Shown: one piece after another, positions 50,101-59,056 of the stretch
Position numbering within the stretch: the first letter of the stretch is position 1
Layout: each line of letters opens with the position of its first letter
Assembly (NCBI RefSeq): GCF_013294005.1
Contig: NZ_JABSNK010000016.1
Coordinates: 1 to 60,854, forward strand
Reading direction: 5' to 3'
Source of the DNA: Flavobacterium gelidicaeli
Lineage (GTDB): Bacteria > Bacteroidota > Bacteroidia > Flavobacteriales > Flavobacteriaceae
DNA length: 60,854 nt
The notes under the pieces: model-generated
The model's database searches: none
Told to the model about the DNA's origin: nothing
The model's input: only the letters and a program-made list of their open reading frames with translations
Translations under genes and position numbers: made by a program

Positions 50101-51858
50101 ATGAAAAAAATTATCCCATTCCTGCTGTTTCTGGTTTTAATTGGCTGTCAGAAAAAAGAAAAGTCGGTACAAGTAAATGACTTGTTTAAGGCTGATGTTG
50201 CGTTAGTCTTTAAAGAAGTTTCGCTATTGCAAAAGGGAATCGAGTCCAATCAAGACCAACAAAAATTACAACAGCAATTTTTGAAGACGCACGAGCAGTA
50301 CAAAAAGATTGAAATGTTAAGTGAGTATTATTTTCCATCAGTGACAAAAGCAGTAAACGGACCTGCAATTCCTGAGTACGAAGAAAACGATGGAAAAGTA
50401 ATTGCTCCCGAAGGTTTTCAAGTCATAGAAGAATTGTTGTTTCCAGAGTATGATGTACAGTCAAAAGAAGTACTTCTAAAACAAATAGGAATCGTGACGG
50501 CAAATTTGAAACGTATTGCTTCGTTAGCGAAGACCAATACGCTGACAGATTCCCATGTTTTTGACGCCATGCGGTTAGAAGTTTTTAGAATTATTACACT
50601 AGGGATCACTGGATTTGATTCACCTGTGGCTAAAAATTCAATTCCAGAGGTCGTCCCAGCGCTACAGACACTACAGCGGTACTTAGCTGTTTATGATAGT
50701 GAAAGTGAAGAGGCTAAAAATTTAGTACAACTAATCAAAGAAGGAATAAAACAAACGTCAGCTAAAATACCCTTTGATAAATTCGATCGTGCCGCTTTTA
50801 TCTTGAACGTAGGAAACCCTTTGAGTCGCGCTTTGTATGAGTCGCAATTAAGATTGGGTATTCCTGTTTTTGATGAGGTACGTGGTTTAAAGACTAATGC
50901 TGCTACCTTATTCGATAAAAATGTCTTTGATGCGGAAGCATTTTCGGGCTTTCCAGATTATAAAACAACTGCTGATAAAATCGCTTTAGGGAAAATGTTA
51001 TTCAACGATCCTGTATTATCTGGAGACAACAGCAGGTCGTGTGCTTCATGCCATCATGAGGATAAAGCCTTCACTGACGGACTCGAAAAAGCAACATCCT
51101 TTAACGGAAAAACTTATGTAAAAAGAAATACACCAACATTGAGCAATATTGCTTTTCAAAGAGCCTTTTTTAGTGATTCTAGAGTGAATTATCTCGAAGA
51201 CCAAGCGGTTGCGGTCATTACAAACAAAGAAGAAATGCATGGTGACATGGATGCAGCCACAATCGAAATCAAGAAAAACAAAGAGTATGTAGCTCAATTT
51301 AAAAGAGCGTTTCCTGAGAAAGAGATCAGTGCTTTTGAGATTAAAAATGCATTGGCTTCTTACATACGATCACTAAGTAATTATGATGCTAAGTTTGATC
51401 GCTACATGCGCGCCGAAACCACTTTTACAGCGGATGAGAAAGCAGGTTTTAATCTTTTTGCAGGTAAAGCTAAATGTGCCAGCTGTCATTTTATTCCTTT
51501 GACAAACGGTACGGCACCACCACATTATGACCGTTCTGAAAGTGAAGTATTAGGGGTTCCGGATAAAAGTGGTAAACTAGATGGCGATTTAGGGAAATAT
51601 TTAATTTCGAATGCGCCACTTCATAAAACCTCTTTTAAAACACCCACCATTAGAAACATCACTTTAACCGCGCCTTACATGCATAACGGTGTGTACAAAA
51701 CACTGGAAGAAGTTGTTGATTTTTATGAAGAAGGAGGAGGAGCAGGTTTGGGATTCAATCTCGATAATCAAACATTACCCACAGACAAACTAAATTTAAG
51801 TGATTTAGAAAAAAAGCAGTTGGTTGCTTTCATGAAAACACTCACTGATATAAAATAA
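50101..51858 (+). CDS. Lipoprotein fusing imelysin-like and di-haem peroxidase domains
   Basis: A 585-residue predicted lipoprotein (Cys16 after LIG). The N-terminal part (about 25-250) is helical and carries GFQVIEELLF at 105-114, resembling the imelysin motif GxHxxE.LLF with Gln in place of His. The C-terminal part (about 270-585) is a MauG/cytochrome c peroxidase domain with two haem sites, CASCH at 314-318 and CASCH at 459-463, and TAPYMHNGVYKTLEEVVDFY near the end. It should accept electrons to reduce peroxide, or oxidise a substrate, in the periplasm. It is paired with the PhoX-like gene upstream. Convergent with the catalase gene, sharing a terminator. Confidence 0.88.
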   Translation: MKKIIPFLLFLVLIGCQKKEKSVQVNDLFKADVALVFKEVSLLQKGIESNQDQQKLQQQFLKTHEQYKKIEMLSEYYFPSVTKAVNGPAIPEYEENDGKVIAPEGFQVIEELLFPEYDVQSKEVLLKQIGIVTANLKRIASLAKTNTLTDSHVFDAMRLEVFRIITLGITGFDSPVAKNSIPEVVPALQTLQRYLAVYDSESEEAKNLVQLIKEGIKQTSAKIPFDKFDRAAFILNVGNPLSRALYESQLRLGIPVFDEVRGLKTNAATLFDKNVFDAEAFSGFPDYKTTADKIALGKMLFNDPVLSGDNSRSCASCHHEDKAFTDGLEKATSFNGKTYVKRNTPTLSNIAFQRAFFSDSRVNYLEDQAVAVITNKEEMHGDMDAATIEIKKNKEYVAQFKRAFPEKEISAFEIKNALASYIRSLSNYDAKFDRYMRAETTFTADEKAGFNLFAGKAKCASCHFIPLTNGTAPPHYDRSESEVLGVPDKSGKLDGDLGKYLISNAPLHKTSFKTPTIRNITLTAPYMHNGVYKTLEEVVDFYEEGGGAGLGFNLDNQTLPTDKLNLSDLEKKQLVAFMKTLTDIK

Positions 51859-51875
51859 GTATTTTTTGTTCAAAT

Positions 51876-51908
51876 AAAAAAGGCTCTGAAATTTTCAGAG
51901 CCTTTATA
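51876..51908. terminator. Bidirectional terminator between peroxidase and catalase
   Basis: Perfect 12-bp stem AAAGGCTCTGAA/TTCAGAGCCTTT (51879-51890/51894-51905) with a 3-base loop and A/T flanks. Confidence 0.9.
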
Positions 51909-51918
51909 GTTTTTAAGA

Positions 51919-54075
51919 TTATGCTTTTGGTTCGCGTTCCCAAAAACGGTGTTGTGCAAGTGCTTTACTATATTCTTGAGCATTGCTATTATCCTCTTTA
52001 CTGATGATAATTCCGTTGTCTTTATTTTTCTTATCCTCTAATGGAATCATAGTGTCCTTGATAAAGTCTTTGATGTTTTCTCCAAAACCAATTACCTTAC
52101 AATGTTTGTATGCTTCATTGATAAATTCGATTACATCGGGCGTATTGTCTTTAAAATCAAATTTGGCATTAGCCGGAATGTAAACACTGTCAAACAATAC
52201 CGAAGCGGCGATTAACAAACTTTGATCAACAGCGATCTCCGTTCCTTTGTCTGTTTTGATGGTTCCTAGATGAGTTGCTATAATTTTTACCATAGCGCCT
52301 TTGTCTTCAAGTGCTTTTTTCATGCTATTTAATGATGCCTCATTTACACCATCTGTACAAATAAATGCAACTTGTCTTGTTTCAATCGTATCGTTATTTT
52401 CTTTGCTTTTTAACATGCTTAAAGCATCAGACGTTGCTACGCTTGGTTTTTTAATAATACTTTCTTGATCTGGATTTGGATCTGCGCCTACGCCTTGGTT
52501 CAAGGGTTTTTGAAGTGTTTTTGGTACTTCCATTCCCAAACCTTCTGCTACTTTTTTAGCCAAAGTCTCATCAACAATAGATAAAAACCCTAACATACGT
52601 ACACGTATTTCTTCCGTTTCAACTTTTCCTAACTCAAAACGGAATGCTTTGATGATGTGATTTTGTTCTACAGTAGTCATACTATTAAAGAAAAGTGTTG
52701 CTTGACTAAAGTGATCAGAGAAACTTTTACTTCTTTCTCTCACTTTGTGTGCATCAATTCGTTCGTTAAAACTTTCAAAGCCACCTTGATCAACCTTTGC
52801 TTGAAACGGGCAACCGCCTCCTAGAGAGTTGGGATGATAGCTCACACGACCAGGATTAATTTGCTGGCGCATGTGACCGTCACGCTGGTTGTTGTGGATT
52901 TCGTTAATCGATCTATTAATTGGTATTTCGTGAAAATTAGGGCTTTCTAATCTTGACAGCTGTGTATCAGTGTAGGAGAATAAACGGCCTTGTAACAATG
53001 GGTCGTTTGTAAAATCGATTCCGGGAACAATGTGTCCTGGATGAAAAGCCACTTGTTCTGTTTCGGCAAAAAAGTTGTCTGGGTTTCTATTGAGAACCAT
53101 ACGACCAATTTTCATCACCGGAACTAATTCTTCAGGAACTAATTTTGTAGGATCTAGTAAATCAAAATCAAAATCAAATTTATGCTCGTCAGCCTCTGGG
53201 ATTAATTGTACACCTAATTCCCATTCAGGAAAGTTCCCATTGTCAATAGCTTCCCATAAATCTTGACGGTGAAAGTCAGAGTTTTTACCTGATATTTTTT
53301 GTGCTTCGTCCCATAAGACTCCGTGGATTCCTAATTTAGGTTTCCAATGAAATTTTACAAAGTGTGATTCATTTTTCGCATTAATAAAACGAAACGTGTG
53401 CACTCCAAAACCTTCCATCATACGCAAACTTCTAGGAATAGCACGATCAGACATGGTCCACATAACTTGATGCATAGACTCTGGCATCAAGGAAATAAAA
53501 TCCCAAAAAGTATCGTGTGCTGAAGCAGCTTGCGGAATTTCGTTATGCGGTTCTGGTTTTACTGCGTGGATAAGATCGGGGAATTTAATCGCATCTTGGA
53601 TAAAGAAAACAGGCATGTTGTTTCCTACTAAATCGTAATTACCTTCTTTAGTATAAAACTTCACTGAGAAACCACGAACATCTCGCGCCAAATCAGTCGA
53701 ACCTCTAGATCCTGCTACCGTAGAGAAACGAGTAAAAACCGGCGTTTTAATCTTTGGATCTTGTAAGAAACCTGCTTTTGTGTATTTCTCCATAGATTCG
53801 TACACTTCAAAGTAACCATGTGCAGCAGAACCTCTAGCATGAACAATTCGTTCTGGAATGCGTTCATGATCAAAGTGCGTAATCTTTTCTCTTAAAATAA
53901 AATCTTCTAATAATGACGGGCCTCTGCTTCCTGATTTAAGGGAATTTGTGTCGTCATTGATCAGTAAACCTTGGTCAGTGTTCATCAATTGATCAGTAGA
54001 CTCGGTGGTGTTTCTTTTTAAATCTTCTAATTTGGCATTAGTCGATTCTTGTGGTTTGTTTGCTTTGTCTTTCAT
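51919..54075 (-). CDS. katE: Large-subunit catalase (clade 2, HPII type)
   Basis: A 718-residue monofunctional haem catalase. The catalytic His79 is in RIVHARGSAAHGYF, the Asn in DLVGNNMPVFF, and the haem-ligand Tyr in LFSYTDTQLSRL. After about residue 550 comes the extra DJ-1/PfpI-like domain typical of large-subunit catalases (RQVAFICTDGVNEASLNSMK). The enzyme splits hydrogen peroxide to water and oxygen in the cytoplasm. The DUF72 gene lies 48 bases upstream on the same strand, so they may share a transcript. Promoter not evident. Confidence 0.96.
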   Translation of the reverse strand: MKDKANKPQESTNAKLEDLKRNTTESTDQLMNTDQGLLINDDTNSLKSGSRGPSLLEDFILREKITHFDHERIPERIVHARGSAAHGYFEVYESMEKYTKAGFLQDPKIKTPVFTRFSTVAGSRGSTDLARDVRGFSVKFYTKEGNYDLVGNNMPVFFIQDAIKFPDLIHAVKPEPHNEIPQAASAHDTFWDFISLMPESMHQVMWTMSDRAIPRSLRMMEGFGVHTFRFINAKNESHFVKFHWKPKLGIHGVLWDEAQKISGKNSDFHRQDLWEAIDNGNFPEWELGVQLIPEADEHKFDFDFDLLDPTKLVPEELVPVMKIGRMVLNRNPDNFFAETEQVAFHPGHIVPGIDFTNDPLLQGRLFSYTDTQLSRLESPNFHEIPINRSINEIHNNQRDGHMRQQINPGRVSYHPNSLGGGCPFQAKVDQGGFESFNERIDAHKVRERSKSFSDHFSQATLFFNSMTTVEQNHIIKAFRFELGKVETEEIRVRMLGFLSIVDETLAKKVAEGLGMEVPKTLQKPLNQGVGADPNPDQESIIKKPSVATSDALSMLKSKENNDTIETRQVAFICTDGVNEASLNSMKKALEDKGAMVKIIATHLGTIKTDKGTEIAVDQSLLIAASVLFDSVYIPANAKFDFKDNTPDVIEFINEAYKHCKVIGFGENIKDFIKDTMIPLEDKKNKDNGIIISKEDNSNAQEYSKALAQHRFWEREPKA

Positions 54076-54123
54076 GATAGTTTGTTTTATTGTTTTGTTC
54101 TAGTGGGTATTATTGTGTAATGT

Positions 54124-54858
54124 TCAGTTTCTATCGTCAACAAGATGCTGCATCATTTGTGCATTCACAATTCCTGCTTCACTGGCTGTGTTATTAAAAT
54201 AGATAAAGGCCTTTTTCTTGTTTTCGTGGAGCTCTAGTTGGTATTTTATAAAATCAATATCCTTTTGAGTATATTTCGAATAAAATAATTGCTTGTTTCC
54301 GTGAAGACGTAAGTATTGAATGGGCGATTGTGTTACAATATGCTGGGGTAGCGTAGGGTGGCTCACGCTGCAAAACGAAATATTTCTGCTTGTTAATTTG
54401 TGAATCACCTCGTCGTTCCACCAACTTTCATGACGAAATTCAACTACGTTGTCAAAACTACTGTCGAGATTTCGAAGTACACTGTATAGATTTTCAGCGG
54501 TAAAAGTATAACTAGGAGGAAATTGAAATAAGATACACCCTAGTTTCTCTTTTAATCCTTCTTTGCAAATTGTATAAAATTCACTAATGCGTTCCTCACA
54601 ATCTTTTAATTTTTTAAGGTGAGTAATCTCTTTGGGTGCTTTTAATGAGTATATAAAATGGCTCGGACTCCTATTGTACCAGTTTTCCATGACCTTGCTG
54701 GTAGGAAATTTATAAAATGTGGCGTTGATTTCAAAGGTGTCAAAATGTTCACTATAGTATTTGAACCATTCTTTTGATGGCAGTTCTTCGGGATAAAAAG
54801 CAGGAACCCATTTTTTATTGTAGAAACTCGAACAGCCTATTTTAAATATTTTTTCCAT
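54124..54858 (-). CDS. DUF72 domain protein
   Basis: A 244-residue protein of the DUF72 (YecE-like) family, with a TIM-barrel-like pattern. Motifs are IGCSSFYNKKWVPAFYPE, FEINATFYKFP, KAPKEITH and VVEFRHESWW. Function is unestablished; members are often near stress or nucleic-acid repair genes. Here it sits directly upstream of katE, 48 bases apart, which hints at an oxidative-stress setting. Confidence 0.85.
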   Translation of the reverse strand: MEKIFKIGCSSFYNKKWVPAFYPEELPSKEWFKYYSEHFDTFEINATFYKFPTSKVMENWYNRSPSHFIYSLKAPKEITHLKKLKDCEERISEFYTICKEGLKEKLGCILFQFPPSYTFTAENLYSVLRNLDSSFDNVVEFRHESWWNDEVIHKLTSRNISFCSVSHPTLPQHIVTQSPIQYLRLHGNKQLFYSKYTQKDIDFIKYQLELHENKKKAFIYFNNTASEAGIVNAQMMQHLVDDRN

Positions 54859-55228
54859 TACTATAGATTGGTGTGCTATGTTTTATATCGAGGCAAGAAT
54901 TATTTACTGTTGAACTAGTAGCTACAACCTTGTGTTAGATTACAATACAGAAGGTTGTTTAATAGAATGAAATTGATCTGAAAACCTTCATATTCAATGA
55001 AATTTTCTGCTTGCTCTGCGTAAAATTAGCAAGATAACGACGAAATAGTTTACAGAATTATTGTAATATGTTTCGGTTTAATGATCTGTTTGTTAACGAA
55101 GTACGGTTGTAGTAGTGGTGTATGAATAAGCGTGCTGTTAATATTTTTAAACAAAAAAAAGCAGTATTAAGATTGCTCTTAATACTGCCATTTAAATAGT
55201 AGATAAAATCAATTACCTAGAATATGTT
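54859..55228. other. 370-bp intergenic region
   Basis: Between two minus-strand genes. It holds the terminator of the beta-barrel gene at the right. The rest contains no ORF above about 20 codons and no repeat I can recognise; a promoter for the DUF72-katE unit should be here but no perfect -7 box is seen. Confidence 0.6.
55153..55188 (-). terminator. Terminator of the small beta-barrel gene
   Basis: Perfect 11-bp stem GCAGTATTAAG/CTTAATACTGC (55161-55171/55178-55188) with eight T on the minus strand after it. Confidence 0.9.
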
Positions 55229-55777
55229 TTATAGTTTGAAACCGTATGCTAAACGTACACCTACTTGACCAAATCCTTTACCATAAGTTCCGTTATTATT
55301 AATTTTGTCAAAGTCTGAATAGTGCTCGTAGTGTAAAGATACGTCAATGTATTTTGTAGCATATCCAATACTTGGAGATAATAATAGTGAAGTTTCGTTA
55401 TTTCCATTAGATACTGCAAATGCAGCTCCAGCTTCACCCATTACATAAAATTGATCATCCCAAATAAATGCTTTGAAACCTGCTTTTGCTGGTATGAATC
55501 CTACATCATTTCCGTCAGCTTTGCTTACAAATAAATTGGTGTATCCTGTAGTTAAGGTTAGTGAATATCTTTTAGACAAATCATACTGTAATCTAACGTC
55601 ACCACCTAATGCCAATTTGTAAGGATCCTGTGTTGCATACCCTACATTAGCTCCTACTCCTAAACGGAAACCTTGATCGTAGTTTGATGCAGCTGTGTCT
55701 TGTGCAGAAGAGGTATTAGAGAAAAATGCTGAGATTGCTAATACTAATAATGTTTTGATTTTTGTTGTAGTTTTCAT
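55229..55777 (-). CDS. Small outer-membrane beta-barrel protein
   Basis: A 182-residue protein with a signal peptide (about 1-25, ending SSAQ). The mature part has the strand pattern of an eight-stranded barrel and ends in GFGQVGVRLAYGFKL; LGVGANVGYATQDPYKLALG and LQYDLSKRYSLTLTTGY are typical of Bacteroidota porin-like small barrels (OmpA/OmpX-like fold). Role unknown. A -7 box (TACATTTG, minus) lies 70 bases upstream, and a strong terminator follows, so it is a single-gene unit. Confidence 0.78.
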   Translation of the reverse strand: MKTTTKIKTLLVLAISAFFSNTSSAQDTAASNYDQGFRLGVGANVGYATQDPYKLALGGDVRLQYDLSKRYSLTLTTGYTNLFVSKADGNDVGFIPAKAGFKAFIWDDQFYVMGEAGAAFAVSNGNNETSLLLSPSIGYATKYIDVSLHYEHYSDFDKINNNGTYGKGFGQVGVRLAYGFKL

Positions 55778-55847
55778 AAATGTGGAATTTGTTTTTTAAT
55801 AAATTATACAGTCACTTTTTTTTCATTTTCTTTGTTTGTGACTGGTA

Positions 55848-55855
55848 CAAATGTA
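55848..55855 (-). promoter_or_regulatory. -7 box of the small beta-barrel gene
   Basis: Minus strand TACATTTG, an exact TAnnTTTG match, giving a leader of about 65 bases. A well-spaced -33 TTG is not evident. Confidence 0.5.
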
Positions 55856-55982
55856 GTGGCGCAATTGTCTTGAAATGTTATAAAATTATTCGATTTTGTT
55901 ACAGAATATTATAATCACACTTTTAAATCATAATTTATATTAGGTTGAAGGGTATATAATAGTCTTTTCAAAAGCTTCTAAT

Positions 55983-55990
55983 TATATTTG
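55983..55990 (+). promoter_or_regulatory. -7 box of the MATE exporter gene
   Basis: TATATTTG, an exact TAnnTTTG match, 21 bases before the TTG start at 56012. This supports a start near 56012 rather than further upstream. Confidence 0.6.
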
Positions 55991-56011
55991 CACTCTTAAA
56001 AAAACATCAAA

Positions 56012-57421
56012 TTGAATTTAGCCACATACACAAAAGAGTTTTCGTATAATTTGCGTTTAGCCTATCCTATAATATTAGGAATGCTAGGACATACCATCGT
56101 GGGTATTGTCGACAATATTATGGTAGGTAAATTAGGGCCTACTGAGTTAGCGGCAGTCTCTCTAGGAAATAGCTTTGTATTTATTGCAATGTCATTAGGG
56201 ATAGGTTTTTCAACCGCTATCACACCACTAGCAGCTCAGGCTGATGGTCGAAAAAGTATAGCCGATGGTCGTAGTGCTTTTCATCATGGTTTGTATTTGT
56301 GTACTATATTAGGAGCGGTTTTATTCGCAGTTATATTTCTATCTAAACCTGTGATTAGTTTTATGGGCCAACCTGAGAATGTTGTTGACTTAGCAAAGCC
56401 GTACCTAGATATTGTAGCGTTCTCGCTTATTCCTTTAATAATCTTTCAGGGTTATAAGCAGTTTGCTGACGGTATGAGTGAAACTAAAATTTCTATGTGG
56501 GCTACCATCTTAGGGAATGTAGTCAACGTGTTTTTAAATTACTTATTTATATACGGTATCTGGATTTTTCCTGAATTAGGAATCGTAGGAGCTGCTATAG
56601 GAACCATTGTTTCTCGTTTTGTAATGCTTGGATACATGCATTTCCAAATGAAAAAAATGACCAAATTTCATCCTTTCTTTGAAGGTTTTTCGATAAAAAA
56701 GATAAAGAAAGAGGTAAATCTTAAAATTATAAGTTTAGGAGCGCCATCTGCAATGCAAATGTTTTTTGAAGTAGGATTGTTTACAGCCGCAGTATGGTTG
56801 TCTGGAAGGTTGGGAATAACCAATCAGGCAGCGAACCAAATTGCGTTGAGCTTGGCTTCGTTCACCTTCATGTTTGCGATGGGATTGAGTGTTGCAGCGA
56901 CCATTAGAGTAGGGAACCAAAAAGGATTAGGAGATTATAAGCAGTTACGCGTAGTCGCTATTTCGGTTTTTCTTGTCGCTATTTTGCTTGAGACACTGTT
57001 TGCGCTTATCTTTATACTATTCCATAAACAATTACCAGCTCTATTTATAGATATGAATAATGTTAAAGATTTAGCAGCTAATACTGAGGTGGTAGCGATT
57101 GCAGCGCAGTTACTAGTAGTTGCGGCAGTTTTCCAAATTTCAGATGGAATTCAAGTGGTATTCCTGGGTGCATTGCGTGGTTTACAAGACGTGAAAATCC
57201 CTATGTACATTACCTTCATTGCGTACTGGGTAGTTGGATTTCCTACTTCGATTTATCTAGGCATTTATACCACTCTAGGAGCAACAGGTATCTGGATTGG
57301 TTTGCTAGCGGGCTTGACAACTGCAGCAGTGTTTTTATATATTCGATTTAATAAATTAACAAAGAGATTAATTATCGAAAATCCAGCACCGCAAACGCTA
57401 GCAGATGAGTACGTGCTTTAA
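56012..57421 (+). CDS. MATE-family multidrug efflux transporter (NorM-like)
   Basis: A 469-residue membrane protein with 12 hydrophobic segments in two similar halves. The first half has AYPIILGMLGHTIVGIVDNIMVGKLG, split here into short motifs, and the second LGAPSAMQMFFEVGLF, the family's repeated substrate-pore elements. It exports cationic drugs or metabolites using a sodium or proton gradient. The start TTG 56012 is chosen because it gives the expected N-terminus and follows a good -7 box by 21 bases. The substrate is unknown. Confidence 0.92.
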   Translation: MNLATYTKEFSYNLRLAYPIILGMLGHTIVGIVDNIMVGKLGPTELAAVSLGNSFVFIAMSLGIGFSTAITPLAAQADGRKSIADGRSAFHHGLYLCTILGAVLFAVIFLSKPVISFMGQPENVVDLAKPYLDIVAFSLIPLIIFQGYKQFADGMSETKISMWATILGNVVNVFLNYLFIYGIWIFPELGIVGAAIGTIVSRFVMLGYMHFQMKKMTKFHPFFEGFSIKKIKKEVNLKIISLGAPSAMQMFFEVGLFTAAVWLSGRLGITNQAANQIALSLASFTFMFAMGLSVAATIRVGNQKGLGDYKQLRVVAISVFLVAILLETLFALIFILFHKQLPALFIDMNNVKDLAANTEVVAIAAQLLVVAAVFQISDGIQVVFLGALRGLQDVKIPMYITFIAYWVVGFPTSIYLGIYTTLGATGIWIGLLAGLTTAAVFLYIRFNKLTKRLIIENPAPQTLADEYVL

Positions 57422-57568
57422 ATTCGTACAAAAGCTGACACTAAAATTATAAAGGCAATTATTCGAATGTAGAAATAGATTTTTTAAAACTTTATTCGGT
57501 TCTTTGTTTTTATTTGACTTTCGAATAAAAAACAAAAATAGAAGACATCAATTTATAAATATTACAAA

Positions 57569-57799
57569 ATGGAATTACCTAAATTTTTACTTGGAGATAA
57601 CACTGATTTTCCAGATGATATCTTCATCATTCACCTCGATTATCCTAGATTTATCATCAACTTAAAAGATGATGAGGTAGAATTTATTGAAGAAGCTGAG
57701 GATCTTGATGAGGCAGAATTAAATACTGAAATGGAAGGTTTGATCGAAGCGGCAAATGCTTTTTACGACAGAGAAATGGAACTTTACGAGAAAGAGTAA
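57569..57799 (+). CDS. Small acidic protein of unknown function
   Basis: A 76-residue very acidic protein (many Asp/Glu, no Cys), starting MELPKFLLGDNTDFPDDIF and ending in a helix with many Glu. It has an intact start and stop, in the same direction as the MATE gene, and I take it to be a conserved flavobacterial family without known function. The stop lies one base from the stop of the convergent meaB gene. Confidence 0.7.
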   Translation: MELPKFLLGDNTDFPDDIFIIHLDYPRFIINLKDDEVEFIEEAEDLDEAELNTEMEGLIEAANAFYDREMELYEKE

Positions 57800-57800
57800 C

Positions 57801-58886
57801 TTACTTAAAGTACTTTTCTAACAATATTTGAGCGGCTGCAAAAGGTGATATTTTATCTTTTTGCACCGCTTTTTTAGTTGATGCTAGTAAGGCTTCAATA
57901 TCAGGATTATTGTAAAAATTTAATTTTAAACGCTCATTAATAGTTTCAAGTAACCAGTATTCATTTTGCTCCGCTCGCTTGGTATTGAAGTAGTCATTGC
58001 CAGTTGTGAGTAGTAAAAATTCAGAAATCGTTTCCCATACTTCGGGAATTCCATCAGCGGTTACGGCGCTACAAGTAGCAGTAGTAGGTGTCCAACCTGA
58101 TTTTTTGGCAGGAAATAAATGCAAGGCTCTGTTGAATTCGGTTTTCGCTAATTTGGCTTTCCTAATATTATCACCATCGGCTTTATTGATGACTATGGCA
58201 TCTGCCATTTCCATTATTCCTCGTTTTATACCTTGTAACTCATCTCCAGCACCAGCAATTTTTAATAATAGAAAGAAGTCTACCATGCTGTGTACTGCAG
58301 TTTCACTTTGTCCCACGCCTACAGTTTCGATAATTATAGTATCAAATCCGCAAGCTTCACACAATGTAATTGTCTCACGAGTTTTTCTAGCAACACCTCC
58401 AAGAGTATCTCCAGAAGCTGACGGACGGATATATGCATTTTTATCTTTAACCAATTCTTCCATTCGGGTTTTGTCTCCCAAAATACTTCCATGTGAAATA
58501 GTACTACTTGGATCTACCGCCAATACCGCTACTTTTTTTCCTAAACTCGTTAAGTGTTGACCAAACGATTCTATAAATGTACTTTTTCCTACTCCAGGAA
58601 CTCCTGTGATACCTATTCGGACAGATTTGTTAGCATGAAGCAAACAAGCATTTATTATGTCATTGGCTTTTGCTAGATGTTCTGGATTAGTACTTTCGAC
58701 TAAGGTAATGGCTCTGCTCAAGTCACTAATGTTTCCTGAGAGGATTCCGTTTACTAATTCTTCAGCTGAAGGTTGGATTCTTCTAAATTTCTGAATGTTT
58801 TTTACAACAGTAGCACTGATAATTTCAGGAGCAGAAATTCCAGCTTTTTCATGAAGTGCAGAGACAGGTATTTTTTTATCGTTCAA
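57801..58886 (-). CDS. meaB: Methylmalonyl-CoA mutase GTPase chaperone MeaB
   Basis: A 361-residue G3E-family GTPase. Walker A is GVPGVGKS (95-102), the following VDPSSTISHGSILGDKTRM and the base-recognition VINKAD are characteristic. MeaB protects and reloads the B12 cofactor of methylmalonyl-CoA mutase, whose two subunits lie at 11376-14926. Here the pair is 43 kb apart, not adjacent as in many genomes. The start is TTG at 58886; two -7-like boxes (TACTTTTG on the minus strand) lie at 58932-58939 and 58946-58953. Confidence 0.94.
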   Translation of the reverse strand: MNDKKIPVSALHEKAGISAPEIISATVVKNIQKFRRIQPSAEELVNGILSGNISDLSRAITLVESTNPEHLAKANDIINACLLHANKSVRIGITGVPGVGKSTFIESFGQHLTSLGKKVAVLAVDPSSTISHGSILGDKTRMEELVKDKNAYIRPSASGDTLGGVARKTRETITLCEACGFDTIIIETVGVGQSETAVHSMVDFFLLLKIAGAGDELQGIKRGIMEMADAIVINKADGDNIRKAKLAKTEFNRALHLFPAKKSGWTPTTATCSAVTADGIPEVWETISEFLLLTTGNDYFNTKRAEQNEYWLLETINERLKLNFYNNPDIEALLASTKKAVQKDKISPFAAAQILLEKYFK

Positions 58887-58931
58887 AATAATAGTATTGA
58901 ATTGTAAAAGTAATCAAATCTAAAACGGTTT

Positions 58932-58953
58932 CAAAAGTAGCGCCACAAAAGTA
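58932..58953 (-). promoter_or_regulatory. Two tandem -7 boxes upstream of meaB
   Basis: TACTTTTG occurs twice on the minus strand, at 58932-58939 and 58946-58953, 14 bases apart. Either could start the meaB message; only one may be active. Confidence 0.5.
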
Positions 58954-59032
58954 AAAGAAAAGTTAGGCAACAGTAGCTTAAAATAAAGTGTTTGTTTTTA
59001 GAAACGAAGTGCTTTTATAGCTGCTAATTTGT

Positions 59033-59040
59033 TATTTTTG
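59033..59040 (+). promoter_or_regulatory. Candidate -7 box of the AEC transporter gene
   Basis: TATTTTTG matches TAnnTTTG, 16 bases before the ATG. No spaced -33 TTG is clear. Confidence 0.5.
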
Positions 59041-59056
59041 TGACTAACACACTGCT

